Assembly (NCBI RefSeq): GCF_924101635.2
Contig: NZ_CAKMAA020000047.1
Span: 1 to 63,492 of the forward strand
DNA length: 63,492 bases
Reading direction: 5' to 3'
Source of the DNA: Candidatus Nitrotoga sp. HW29
GTDB taxonomy: Bacteria; Pseudomonadota; Gammaproteobacteria; Burkholderiales; Gallionellaceae
The position numbers were made by a program, and so were the translations under genes. Below, piece after piece: positions 51,254 through 60,470 of the stretch. Position 1 is the stretch's first letter; the number at the start of each line of letters is the position of its first letter. The notes below the pieces were generated by a model that saw nothing but the letters and a program-made list of their open reading frames with translations, did no database searches and was not told the origin of the DNA.

Positions 51254-51589
51254 ATGAGTCCGAAAACACCCGACCCAACTGATATACGCGGCCTGACGCA
51301 TACCGAAGCACATTGGCGACTGCACGCAAAAGGAATAAACGAATTGCCCGCGACCAGAAGCCGCAATATCCTGGCGATTACACTGGAAGTAACACGCGAA
51401 CCGATGTTCTTGCTGGTATTGATAGCGGGCGGTGCGCTTTCCTTTCTTCAGCTGACCCTGTATTTGCCCTTTTTACGCGATATATTTCACTTCACCTCCC
51501 TCACCCTCTATCAACTTGCGCTGAGTACTGCTACCAGTCTGTGCGGCGTACTCTGGTTCGCATTGCTCAAGCTCATTCGGCGGCGTTAA
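51254..51589 (+). pseudogene. Internally deleted P-type cation ATPase, still an open frame
   Basis: 111 codons. Residues 1-55 match the N-terminal cation-ATPase domain and first membrane segment (LTHTEAHWRLHAKGINELP, EVTREPMFLLVLIAGGALSF). Residues 56-111 match the last two membrane segments of the same family (LPFLRDIFHF, LCGVLWFALLKLIRRR). The whole catalytic part (about 700 residues) is absent and the join keeps the frame. ATG 51254 has GGGAAG seven bases upstream, so it may still be translated, but it cannot pump ions. Confidence 0.8.
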
Positions 51590-51596
51590 GTAAACC

Positions 51597-54038
51597 ATGC
51601 GCTATGCCGTTTTATTTTTTGCATTGGGCGTATGGCTTTTACAACAACAAGCAGCACTTCCCAACTTCACTTGGAGTGGATTAACTTTATTGCTCGCCGG
51701 TATTTTGTTACTACCCCGTAACACTCTTTTCCAGCGCAAAGCATACCCTACTCTTTTTGCAACATTTGCCTGTACCTTTGGTTTTTTCTACGCTGCATTT
51801 TTTGCGCAGCAACGATTGTCCGATACGCTACCTGCCGAATGGCAGGGCAAAGACATTCAAATCATCGGCGTGGTAGCAAAGCTTCCCACCCAGCATGAAC
51901 ACGGACTTCGTTTTGTATTTGATGTGGAACAAGTACTCACCCCCAATGCCATTGTTCCGCCACATATCCTGCTTGGTAGTTACGATGAAATGCGGAAAGA
52001 ACCGCTTGATATCCATGCCGGGGAACGCTGGCAGCTCACGGTACGCTTAAAGCAGCCGCACGGCAGCAGCAATCCTCACGATTTTGATTTTGAAGCATGG
52101 ATGCTGGAAAACAAACTACGCGCCAACGGTTATATTCATCGAAAGCCAGATAACGTGCGACTGGATGCGTTAGTACAGTCGCCGGATTACTATATCCAGA
52201 GCCTACGCGAAAAAGTGCGTGACCATATCCAGAAAACGTTAAGCGCCCTCCCCAATCAGCTTCACCCATTACAAATTCCACACACCGCAAGCGGGGCAGA
52301 AGCTCTCGATAGCGCTGAGATGAGTGTTATCGAAAAAAATAACTACGTCGGCGTATTAACCGCACTTGCCATTGGCGACCAGACAGGCATTCCAGCGACG
52401 CAATGGCAGGTTTTTACGCGCACCGGGGTTAATCATTTGATGAGTATTTCTGGCCTGCACATCACCATGCTGTCAGGACTGGCGTTTGCTGTAAGCTATT
52501 GGTTATGGCGGCGCAGTACGCGCCTCACGCGCGCGCTACCGGCACGCAAAGTTGCTGCGCTCATCGGCTTGCTGGTGGCACTCGGCTATGCACTACTGGC
52601 GGGTTACGGTGTGCCGGCGCAACGCACGGTGTATATGTTGGCGACGATTGCTTCCATGTTGTGGCTCTCACGCACTGTCGCACCGTCGCAAATTCTTGCC
52701 GCCGCCTTGCTCGTTGTATTATTACTCGACCCATGGGCGGTGCTATCACCGGGATTCTGGCTCTCTTTCGGCGCGGTAGCATTAATTTTTTATGTGACCG
52801 CGCACCGTTTACGCCCCCCGCACTGGTTAGTAACCTATGGCCGCGTGCAATGGGCAATGAGTATCGGCCTGATTCCGCCGCTTTTGGCAATGTTCCAGCA
52901 AGTTTCACTGGTGTCGCCCATCGCCAATGCTTTTGCCATTCCGTTGGTCAGCTTCGTGGTGGTGCCGCTCACCCTGCTGGGCGCAGCACTTCCCTTCGAT
53001 TGGCCGCTGTGGCTGGCACATCAGGCCATGAGGGTATGCATCCACCTGTTGGAATGGCTGAATAGTCTGCCAGAGGTGGTATGGACACAGCACGCACCAC
53101 CCACATGGAGCATCGTCACCGGCATGCTTGGTGTATTGTGGATGCTATTGCCGCGTGGATTTCCCGCACGCTGGCTGGGGCTGATCGCCCTGCTACCGAT
53201 GTTTCTGGTGCTGCCCGCAGTGCCGCCTGAAAATTCGCTGCGCCTGGTCATTTTCGATGTTGGGCAAGGCTTGGCCGTCGCCGCGCAGACACGCAACCAC
53301 GCATTACTCTATGACGCCGGCCCCAATTTTAATAGCGAGGCCAACAGTGGCAACCGCATCCTCATCCCGGCGCTGCGTGGCATGGGCATCTCTCATCTCG
53401 ACGGCCTGATTCTTACCCATGATGACAACGATCATACCGGCGGCGCATTATCTATTTTGCAAGGGCTGCCGGTAGGTTGGCTCTCATCCTCGCTGGCAAC
53501 AAACCATCCCGTGTTGCAACACGCTTCCAACACCCAGCGCTGCATAGATGGGCAAGCCTGGGAATGGGACGGCGTGCATTTTGAAGTACTACACCCGACA
53601 GCGGAAAGTTATGCGGAAGAAAAAATCCGCGACAATAACCGCAGTTGCGTATTAAAAATCAGCACGGGCAAAAACAGCGTGTTGCTTGCCGCCGACATTG
53701 AAAAAGATTCCGAATGGCGGTTGCTGAAACAACATGAGGAAGAACTCCCCGCTACGCTCTTGGTGGTGCCACATCACGGCAGCAAAACCTCGTCCGTGAA
53801 TGCCTTCGTGGCGGCCGTGCATCCACGCTATGCTGTATTCACCGTAGGTTACCGCAATCGCTTCGGTCATCCCAAAGAAGAAATCGTCGAGCGTTATCGC
53901 GCGATGGACAGTGAATTATTGCGCTCCGACAAAGATGGTGCAATTGTGGTGGAAATGGATATACAAAATATTAGTGTGGAACGATATCGCAAAAGCCACG
54001 CACGTTATTGGCAACAAGCAGTTGATGATGCACCTTAA
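51597..54038 (+). CDS. comEC: DNA uptake channel protein ComEC/Rec2
   Basis: 813-aa inner-membrane protein: N-terminal DUF4131 region, the Competence membrane domain (LTALAIGDQTGIP near residue 255, HLMSISGLHITMLSG near 280), and a C-terminal metallo-beta-lactamase domain (FDVGQGLAVAAQ near 557; LTHDDNDHTGGALS near 605; VPHHGSKTS near 725). It carries single-stranded DNA into the cytoplasm in transformation. Confidence 0.96.
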   Translation: MRYAVLFFALGVWLLQQQAALPNFTWSGLTLLLAGILLLPRNTLFQRKAYPTLFATFACTFGFFYAAFFAQQRLSDTLPAEWQGKDIQIIGVVAKLPTQHEHGLRFVFDVEQVLTPNAIVPPHILLGSYDEMRKEPLDIHAGERWQLTVRLKQPHGSSNPHDFDFEAWMLENKLRANGYIHRKPDNVRLDALVQSPDYYIQSLREKVRDHIQKTLSALPNQLHPLQIPHTASGAEALDSAEMSVIEKNNYVGVLTALAIGDQTGIPATQWQVFTRTGVNHLMSISGLHITMLSGLAFAVSYWLWRRSTRLTRALPARKVAALIGLLVALGYALLAGYGVPAQRTVYMLATIASMLWLSRTVAPSQILAAALLVVLLLDPWAVLSPGFWLSFGAVALIFYVTAHRLRPPHWLVTYGRVQWAMSIGLIPPLLAMFQQVSLVSPIANAFAIPLVSFVVVPLTLLGAALPFDWPLWLAHQAMRVCIHLLEWLNSLPEVVWTQHAPPTWSIVTGMLGVLWMLLPRGFPARWLGLIALLPMFLVLPAVPPENSLRLVIFDVGQGLAVAAQTRNHALLYDAGPNFNSEANSGNRILIPALRGMGISHLDGLILTHDDNDHTGGALSILQGLPVGWLSSSLATNHPVLQHASNTQRCIDGQAWEWDGVHFEVLHPTAESYAEEKIRDNNRSCVLKISTGKNSVLLAADIEKDSEWRLLKQHEEELPATLLVVPHHGSKTSSVNAFVAAVHPRYAVFTVGYRNRFGHPKEEIVERYRAMDSELLRSDKDGAIVVEMDIQNISVERYRKSHARYWQQAVDDAP

Positions 54039-54120
54039 ATGAAAAAGATTTGGCATCGAGCGCTTGGTAAAAGAATGGTGTTTTTTACAAAAAATATCAA
54101 TGGGATTAGACTTGATAGAT

Positions 54121-54142
54121 AAATCGAGTCTAACCCTGAGGT
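54121..54142 (+). repeat. Recurrent mobile-element edge motif, copy 1
   Basis: AAATCGAGTCTAACCCTGAG plus GT, left of the IS4 remnant. Related copies occur at 58874-58896 and, reversed, at 63265-63286 and 63445-63466. A reversed partial copy (54417-54433) closes the IS4 remnant. Confidence 0.55.
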
Positions 54143-54174
54143 CCTGAGGTCTCACACAAAAAGATCGCTAGGGG

Positions 54175-54411
54175 GTGTTGCTGCTGGTCGCATGTCTTGC
54201 CTCGTTCGTACTACGCTTGATTGGCGAGGTGGGTAAAGCGCGACAGTTGGAGTTCAAATTCCAGAGCAATACGCGGCGTTCGCGCCCGGTTCTCTCTGTG
54301 ATTACTTTGGCATTGCAGCTTATACAACATGGTATGGCGGCATTCCCGCCGCGCGAGCTTGGTGCAGCCCTTAAACGGTTACATTATGATCATCCCGCGT
54401 TGCAACTTTGA
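54175..54411 (+). pseudogene. IS4-family transposase C-terminal remnant
   Basis: About 78 open codons, with LVACLASFVLRLIGEVGKA, QSNTRRSRPVLSVITLALQL and a natural stop. This is the end of an IS4-type transposase; a stop just before 54175 and absence of the DDE core show it is dead. Short inverted copies of TGAGGTCTC lie on both sides. Confidence 0.75.
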
Positions 54412-54465
54412 GGGGAGACCTCAGAGTCAGATCCCATTCATTGATTCCCCTAACTTTAGGTCAAA

Positions 54466-55707
54466 TCAAATCGGAGCGCACATGACTATACCTTCATCGA
54501 TCCACCCGCGCGCGACGACTTCCTGAATCGCTGCTGTAGCACTGGAAATGCGATGATTGCTGTCGACCACTCGGGCAAACCCATTGTTATAGGCCCGGTA
54601 GACCGGCGCTGTCCCGGTCGGACATATACCATTGGTCGGTGGAGTCGAAACAAAATCCAGACTTTCGAAATTCCAACGCTTCTGCGCGGCGGGCGTAGTG
54701 GTCTGAAGCTGCTTAAGACCATCACATTCAGAGGCCGATGCTGTATAAAAATGCGAATTGGGGCCGGGAACCTGGCTGCCGTAGAAGCGACAAACGGACG
54801 TGCTACCGCCCGATTTGAAACTATTTCCGGTTCGTATCCAGCCGGGTCCCGCGCTACCTCCGTCGATGCCCGCAGCCTCACCGGTGTTGGCAGTAATGAA
54901 ATAATGATCCAGGTTGGTGTTATAAAACTCAACGACGGGCAGACTGGCGAATGCCCCGTTTGCACCTACCCGCTGGGCATAGATGTCCTGATTTGTGTCG
55001 CTGCGAAAATCCTGCCAGGTGATAATCGCCCCGCCGCTACCGTCGCTTATCATGGTTTGATCAAATTGGTAATTTACAGCCGTGGATATCGCGACTCCGT
55101 TTGCGGTCCATTGCACCACTCCGCTCGAGCTTATCCGCTGGGCATAGATGTCCTGATTTGTGCCGCTGCGAAAATCCTGCCAGGCGATAATCGCCCCGCC
55201 GCTGCCGTCACTTGTGATGGTTGGATTTGATTGGTCATCTGAAGCCGTAGATATCGCGACTCCGTCTGCGAGCCATTGCACTACTCCGCTCGCGTTTATC
55301 CGCTGGGCATAGATGTCCCAACTTGCGCCGCTGCGACCATCATACCAGGTGATAATCGCTCCGCCGCTACCGTCGCTTATTAGGGTTGGATTTGATCCAT
55401 AACTTACGCCCGTGGATATCTTGACTCCGTCTACGGCCCACTGCACCACTCCGCTCGCGTTTATCCGCTGGACATAGATGTCATTAGTGCCGCTGCGAGC
55501 ATCCTGCCAGGTGATAATCGCTCCGCCGCTACCGTCGCTTATTAGGGTTGGATGTGATTGGTAATCTGGGGTCGTGGATATCGCATTATTGACCGTCGGG
55601 TTGGTTGACCAGGCGGCAACGGCATTGCCGGACAACAGGCCGGCAAACAGAACAACAAGCATTGCGATAAAACAGGACATCCGAGGTACTGCGTTAAAAC
55701 TTTCCAT
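54466..55707 (-). CDS. Secreted repeat protein with DUF5648-like C-terminal domain
   Basis: 413 aa: signal peptide (about 1-32, GNAVAA); four tandem repeats of about 54 residues (51-257), each built on ISDGSGGAIITWQDxRSGTN followed by DIYAQRI and GVVQW; then a C-terminal domain (about 258-413) with VEFYNTNLDHYFITAN, SHFYTAS and PVYRAYNNG, matching DUF5648. The repeats look like beta-propeller blades. The DNA repeats are nearly identical, so copy number may vary. It is probably on the surface or outside the cell; binding partner unknown. Confidence 0.85.
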   Translation of the reverse strand: MESFNAVPRMSCFIAMLVVLFAGLLSGNAVAAWSTNPTVNNAISTTPDYQSHPTLISDGSGGAIITWQDARSGTNDIYVQRINASGVVQWAVDGVKISTGVSYGSNPTLISDGSGGAIITWYDGRSGASWDIYAQRINASGVVQWLADGVAISTASDDQSNPTITSDGSGGAIIAWQDFRSGTNQDIYAQRISSSGVVQWTANGVAISTAVNYQFDQTMISDGSGGAIITWQDFRSDTNQDIYAQRVGANGAFASLPVVEFYNTNLDHYFITANTGEAAGIDGGSAGPGWIRTGNSFKSGGSTSVCRFYGSQVPGPNSHFYTASASECDGLKQLQTTTPAAQKRWNFESLDFVSTPPTNGICPTGTAPVYRAYNNGFARVVDSNHRISSATAAIQEVVARGWIDEGIVMCAPI

Positions 55708-56158
55708 AGCGCATCCTTTTTGAAGATGTTTTTGTTCACTTCAGTTTCTGAGCCAAAAAGCAAAACCCGCCTGTTCTTAAAATGGATGCACGTGCTTATT
55801 TGCCTAGGAATTAAGAATAGGAATTTCAAACGCAGGAGTTAAAATATCCATGAGCCACCGCTCTCCTGTCAATGAGGTAGGCTGAAGGAAATAGACACCT
55901 CCGTTTTGCGAAACTTAAAACGGTACATTATCATGCCTGCATCCATAATCAATCGCACCTGTCAGAAAACGTACCATTGATCTCTTGATGAAGCGACAAT
56001 TGGCATTCTCGTCATGACGGGCAGATCATCGGTCCCTGCTGTCATTTTGGAGCAGAATTCTGAATGATCATTTCTGGCTATTATTCGACATTTTCCTGTG
56101 CGGGCGGTAGTATCGCGCTCCATTTTTATCGGTTCGGTTTCAGCTCCCTCTCCTACCC
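55708..56158. other. Gene-free stretch
   Basis: About 450 bases with no gene I can support. The frame at 55962-56279 (minus) has no recognisable product and overlaps yegD. The stretch should hold two divergent promoters. Confidence 0.45.
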
Positions 56159-57424
56159 ATGTCTGTTGAAACTCCCGCACGCGCCTGCGGCATCGATTTC
56201 GGCACGTCCAATTCGACCGTCGGCTGGCTGCATCCCAATGATTCTCCCTTGCTGGTATTGGAAAATGGCAAGACCACATTACCCTCCGTAATTTTTTTCA
56301 ATGCAGAAGAAAGTACCATCAGCATCGGCCAGGCTGGCCTCAATGAATATTTGGAGGGTTATGAAGGCCGCTTGATGCGCGCCTTGAAAAGCCTGCTGGG
56401 CAGCAACCTGATGGAGGGTAAAACCGAAATCCAGGGGCGCTCACTGCCCTACAAGCAATTATTGACACAGTTCATCACCGAGCTCAAATGCCGCGCCGAA
56501 ATAGCGGCAGATCGCTCTTTCGACCAAGCCGTATTTGGTCGGCCAGTGTTTTTTGTGGATGACGATACGGCCGCCGACCAAAAGGCCGAAACAACACTGG
56601 AAACCATCGCCTACAGCGCCGGATTCCGTGAAGTGAGCTTTCAGTATGAACCAATCGCCGCAGCCTATCATTACGAACGCCAGATTAACCACGAAGAGCT
56701 GGTGCTGGTCGCCGACATCGGCGGCGGCACCTCCGACTTCTCCCTGATCCGACTCTCGCCACAACGTGCACTGGTAACCGACAGGCGGGACGATCTGCTG
56801 GCCAACAGCGGCGTGCACATCGGCGGCACCGATTTCGACCGGCAACTGAGCCTGACAGGCGTGATGCCCCTGCTAGGCTATGGCAGCCTGCTCAAGCGCG
56901 GCCTGATCATGCCCTCCAGTTACTACATGAACCTTGCCACCTGGCACACCATCAATCAGGTCTATACCCGCCGCACCTGGTCCGAGCTGCAGGAACTGTA
57001 TCTGGACACCCAAGCGCCTGAAGCTATGGACCGCCTGCTAAAGCTGATCCACGATCGCACCGGTCACTGGCTGGCCGTACAAGTCGAGGAAGCCAAGATC
57101 GCTTTGTCGGCCAGCGATAGCGCAATCCTGCATCTGGACCGACTGACGCCAAATTTACGCCACACGCTAACCCGAATCGAATTTGAGCAAGCTTCGGCAG
57201 AATTGGTAGAACGAATCGGCAACACCCTGAACACCTTACTAGCAAAGGCCAGTATACGCAGCGAATCGGTAGATACGATATTTTTCACCGGCGGTGCCAG
57301 TGGCGTACCCATACTGCGCGAACGCATTGCCGCAATCTTGCCTATGGCCAAACGCATGGAAGGCGACTTATTCGGCAGCGTCGGTGCTGGCCTTGCGGTA
57401 GAAGCGCAGCGCCGCTTTGGCTGA
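56159..57424 (+). CDS. yegD: Hsp70-like ATPase domain protein (YegD-like)
   Basis: 421-aa actin/Hsp70-fold ATPase. Phosphate loops GIDFGTSNSTVGW near residue 11 and VADIGGGTSDFSLIRL near 183, and FFTGGASGVP near 375, are present. It ends after the nucleotide-binding domain, so it has no DnaK substrate domain. The ATG has no clear ribosome site. Clients are unknown. A decayed copy of its 3' end is 1.1 kb downstream. Confidence 0.88.
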   Translation: MSVETPARACGIDFGTSNSTVGWLHPNDSPLLVLENGKTTLPSVIFFNAEESTISIGQAGLNEYLEGYEGRLMRALKSLLGSNLMEGKTEIQGRSLPYKQLLTQFITELKCRAEIAADRSFDQAVFGRPVFFVDDDTAADQKAETTLETIAYSAGFREVSFQYEPIAAAYHYERQINHEELVLVADIGGGTSDFSLIRLSPQRALVTDRRDDLLANSGVHIGGTDFDRQLSLTGVMPLLGYGSLLKRGLIMPSSYYMNLATWHTINQVYTRRTWSELQELYLDTQAPEAMDRLLKLIHDRTGHWLAVQVEEAKIALSASDSAILHLDRLTPNLRHTLTRIEFEQASAELVERIGNTLNTLLAKASIRSESVDTIFFTGGASGVPILRERIAAILPMAKRMEGDLFGSVGAGLAVEAQRRFG

Positions 57425-57494
57425 TAACGCAGCAACTCATAATCAAACCTGCTCACGCGTTGAAGGCTTTGCAACAGATTTATCAAGAAACATT

Positions 57495-58378
57495 TCAGAA
57501 TTTCTTGCCCAACATCTGTTCAAACAGCGTAACAATGGCAGATGAATCCTCTTCACCCATCCCTGCCTCGACAAGCGCATTGATATACGTAGCCGCCATC
57601 TTGGTGCCCGGCAATTCATAGCCAGTTCATCCGCAAATTGCCGCACGATACACAAGTCTTTCTGATGCAGTTTGGCTTTGAAACCGGGCATGAAATTATG
57701 CGTGAGCATGCGTTGTCCATGCACTTCAAGTATTCGGCTACCGGCAGATCCTCCCAGCAAAGCCTGTCTTACTTTTGCAGGATCTACACCGGACGCAACA
57801 GCCAGCGAAAAAGCTTCGGCAATCGCGACTAGCGTTTGTGTTATCACAATCTGATTGCACGCTTTGCTCACTTGCCCCGCACCATGATCGCCAATATGCA
57901 CAATGTTTTTTCCCATCACCTGCAGCACAGCCAATGCTTGCTCGAATACGTCGGCCTTGCCACCCACCATGATGGAGAGCATGCCATCGATGGCCCCCTG
58001 GCTACCACCCGAAACTGGTGCGTCGAGCATGTTTATTTTTTTCTGCGCCAGCGCTGATGCTATTTGACGAGTAACTGAAGGTAAGATGGTACTCATGTCA
58101 ATTACCGTACTGCCGATTTGTGCGCCGTGAATAATGCCCTGTTCACCGAGAATCACCTCCCATACATCTTCAGTATCGGAAACATTGGTAAAGATCAGAT
58201 TGCAATGTTTTGCCAGTGCTTGCGGGGTATCGCATGCATGCGCACCGGCCCGTACCAGTTGCTGCATTTGTTCGAGGCGGCGTGCATACACCCACAGCGG
58301 ATACCCCGCTTTAAGCAAATTATTGGCGCAAGCATGTCCCATCACGCCCAGGCCGATGTAACCAATATTGGGTTTCAT
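57495..58378 (-). pseudogene. 3-hydroxyisobutyrate dehydrogenase-like reductase, frameshifted near the C-terminus
   Basis: Beta-hydroxyacid dehydrogenase family: GYIGLGVMGHACANNLLKAG binds NAD(P), DAPVSGGSQGA near residue 121, and GAGQVSKACNQI near 168 carries the catalytic Lys. After FADELAM the open frame turns into unrelated Arg-rich sequence (to a stop at 57443). Moving one base at about 57616-57619 restores ELPGTKMAATYINALVEAGM and ends LGKKF at 57495, the expected C-terminus. A one-base deletion is the simplest reading: a real mutation or a sequence error. Substrate is undecided (tartronate semialdehyde, 3-hydroxyisobutyrate, or succinic semialdehyde types). Confidence 0.85.
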
Positions 58379-58492
58379 AAGGTCTCACAGTTCAAAAATC
58401 AAAAAAATAGGCTACCGCATTGCGGTCATTTTGGCGAGAAGCTGAAATAGAAAATCGTCGTCGCACCCTCTTGTTTCAAACAGGAATTTGAG

Positions 58493-58570
58493 ATTTCACC
58501 CACGGCACTTGAGCCCATGTTGCGCGAACGTATTACCGCAATCTTACCTATAGATAGAAATGGAACTGAG
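58493..58570 (+). pseudogene. Degenerate duplicate of the yegD 3' part
   Basis: The text CCCATGTTGCGCGAACGTAT and following bases up to TGGAACTG match, with scattered changes and small gaps, the yegD segment around 57288-57362 that encodes GVPILRERIAAILPMAKRMEG. Stops and gaps show it is dead. Confidence 0.75.
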
Positions 58571-58873
58571 CCCACTGGAACAAGAGATATGCACAAAAAG
58601 AAACGAACAAACTATGAGTAAGCAACTTAAACCACTTCCAAAATTCGCTAACGAAGTGGCAGAGCGGAGCTTTTAGGAAAACCACCGCTCATTCGAATAT
58701 ATGGATTGAAGTAAAGCTCAGTGTGATGTGTTACCAGAACTGAAACCGGCTACCAGGACTCTTTGCATCTACCGCAACACTTATTGGACTCGATAAAATC
58801 AGCGGACAATCGCGCATCGTACCCTATCAGTGATTGATAAAGGTGTGACTGCAAGAGAAGCTACATAGCACTT

Positions 58874-58896
58874 AAATTCGAGTCTGCCCCTGAGGT
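58874..58896 (+). repeat. Recurrent mobile-element edge motif, copy 2
   Basis: AAATTCGAGTCTGCCCCTGA plus GGT, immediately left of the IS110 remnant. It matches the copies at 54121 and, reversed, at 63265 and 63445. Confidence 0.55.
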
Positions 58897-58898
58897 CT

Positions 58899-59273
58899 TT
58901 CGCGAGCTGGCTGGGGCTGTGTCCGGGTACCAAGATTACCGGAGGCAAAGTGATCAGCGGCAAAACCAAGCGCGTAGCTAACCGGGCGGCCCAAGCCTTG
59001 AGATTGGCCGCAGCAGCATTGCGTAGCAGCCAGTCGGCGCTGGGCGCATATTTCCGCAGGATGTGCGGGCGCATGGACAAACCTAAAGCCGTAACCGCCG
59101 CCGCGCACAAGTTGGCGCGCTTAATCTACACCATGCTTACCAAAGGTGAAGAATATACCGATCAAGGACAGAATTATTACGAAGAACGTTATCGCGAAAG
59201 AGTGTTGCGACAACTAGCTCAGCGCGCTGAAAAAATGGGGATGAAACTCGTCGTCAATGAACAACCCGCTTGA
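58899..59273 (+). pseudogene. IS110-family transposase C-terminal remnant
   Basis: Open frame reading FASWLGLCPGTKITGGKVIS, KTKRVANRAAQALRLAA, QSALGAYFRRMCGRM, TAAAHKLARLIYTMLTKGEE and YYEERYRERVLRQLAQRAEK. This is the second (C-terminal) domain of IS110 transposases, with its natural stop. The N-terminal DEDD catalytic domain is missing. Confidence 0.85.
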
Positions 59274-59310
59274 TTCTACTTTTTAAAATCAATTGGTTGG
59301 GAGGTGTTTC

Positions 59311-59604
59311 TTAAGAGGCATTTGTTCTGTTTTTGGCATTATTGTATACACCATTATTTTCCCTTTTACCCACTGCAATAACAAAAACAATAAGTTCTTG
59401 GTTATTAACTTCATAGACAAGGCGATAACCCGCAGAGCGAAGTTTAATTTTATAAGCGCAATCAAAATTACTGAGCCTGTTGGATAGGATGTGAGGGTTT
59501 TCCAAGCATTTTTTCAGCTTGTTTTTAAACTGGGCTTTAATGCTACTGTCGAGTTTATCCCATTCCTTTTTCGCGCTGGGCAGGAATTTTAATTCCTAAG
59601 TCAT
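59311..59604 (-). pseudogene. RelE-type toxin with a stop at codon 3
   Basis: The minus frame from ATG 59604 reads M-T-stop-ELKFLPSAKKEWDKLDS, then IKAQFKNKLKKCLENPH, CAYKIKLRSAGYRLVYEVNN and FVIAVGKRENN. Apart from the stop at 59596-59598 this is a full RelE mRNA interferase; homologues often begin MTYELEFLPSA, so a Tyr codon has probably become TAG. It overlaps the antitoxin gene by 50 bases. Re-start further in (ATG-like codons are absent before 59505) would lose the N-terminal third. Confidence 0.85.
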
Positions 59605-59845
59605 CAAGGGATACTTCAATCGCCAAGTGTTTTTCTGCTTGTCTTTCCTTCACTATTTCACCCAACTCATAATCTTCCAATTTATCCATTAGCTGTTCAA
59701 AAACAGCCGCAGGTACAAGATAGGCTGTCGGAAGATTGTGGTTAAGTATGGCAATAATCTCTCCTTCCGCCTTATTCAATAAAGCCGTTGGATTTTTTTT
59801 TAATTCAGAAATGCTTGCGCTAAATGAAGCCAATATTTGCTGCAT
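59555..59845 (-). CDS. Phd/YefM family antitoxin
   Basis: 96 aa. The N-terminal half (ILASFSASISELKKNPTALL, EGEIIAILNHNLPTAYLVPA) is the DNA-binding Phd/YefM fold; the C-terminal half would wrap the toxin. It is intact although the RelE partner downstream carries a stop codon. It probably still represses its own promoter. Confidence 0.88.
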   Translation of the reverse strand: MQQILASFSASISELKKNPTALLNKAEGEIIAILNHNLPTAYLVPAAVFEQLMDKLEDYELGEIVKERQAEKHLAIEVSLDDLGIKIPAQREKGMG

Positions 59846-59922
59846 TTGTACACCTTAAAATAAATGCTAAATTGAGTGCATATTTTAGCTCTTTTTTTGA
59901 TGCATGCAAGTTGACTGCTACC

Positions 59923-59984
59923 GCCTAGCTCACCCGACGAAAACCGCATAGCGGTTTTTGGTCGGGTGGAGCGCAGTGTTATGA
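59923..59984 (-). repeat. attC-like site 5 (array end)
   Basis: On the minus strand: TCATAAC, then TGCGCTCCACCCGAC pairing with GTCGGGTGAGC, then GCTAGGC. The last box differs from the GTTAGGC core by one base, so recombination here may be impaired. A second inner stem (AAAACCGC/GCGGTTTT) fills the centre. Confidence 0.7.
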
Positions 59985-60470
59985 GCAATCACGCCAACAT
60001 CCTGCAAAATTTTGGATGGACGTGATGAATAGAAATATTGCCCCCGAAGAACTTCGTGGCACTAATGAGACCATTGGAATTGAACACGTCCAGAATGTGT
60101 TCAATTAGCCGAAGCTTAACCCCTGTTCCTTCAACTGATCGTACCCCTCAATCTCGGAGCCGCAATATTTTTCGAAACCATAACCAGTAACGCGAATATG
60201 GCATCCATACCGATCTAGCCCTCCGCCGAAGTAGTGAGATCACTCGAAGTAGCCATCCGCCCCCAAAATAATGATTACAGCATGGGCCTCCTTCAGGCCT
60301 TCTTCGAAGATCTTGTCGACAAGGCTATCGCCTGGGAGCATTTCCCAGCGATCCAGCCATGCATCAACGCCGTTTTCCCTGAGCTTCGTCGCGAAATTGG
60401 TGACGAATCGGTCTTTGTCTTCGCTGGCATGACTGATGAAAACCCTGAGGCTCATACGGTGACCTCTTGC
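59985..60470 (-). pseudogene. Cassette with a broken TIR-domain protein gene
   Basis: From ATG 60455 the minus frame gives 71 residues: SLRVFISHASEDKDRFVTNF, VDAWLDRWEMLPGDSLVDKI and AVIIILGADGYFE, then a stop at 60240. This is the first half of a TIR (SEFIR-like) domain with its BB-loop region. Further along, in two frames, lie VTGYGFEKYCGSEIEGYDQL and LIEHILDVFNSNGLISATKF, which look like the winged-helix end of the same protein. I read it as one gene with an internal deletion and a frame change. TIR proteins can be NAD-consuming defence effectors; this one should be inactive. Confidence 0.65.

Larger units (their letters stand above)
58379..58898. other. Non-coding stretch with decayed fragments
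   Basis: No intact gene. It contains the yegD-derived scrap (58493-58570) and, at its right end, the mobile-element edge motif. The rest shows nothing I can name. Confidence 0.5.

Noticed and set aside
52499-53065. 188-codon plus-strand frame
   Set aside because: Out-of-frame shadow inside comEC.
54553-55230. 225-codon plus-strand frame
   Set aside because: It is the reverse of the repeat protein gene; the opposite strand has a signal peptide, known domains and tandem repeats in frame.
54950-55560. Regular repeats resembling a CRISPR array
   Set aside because: Units are about 160 bp, in frame and coding, with no short repeats or unique spacers.
58799-59110. 103-codon minus-strand frame
   Set aside because: Antisense to the IS110 remnant, which has clear family motifs on the plus strand.
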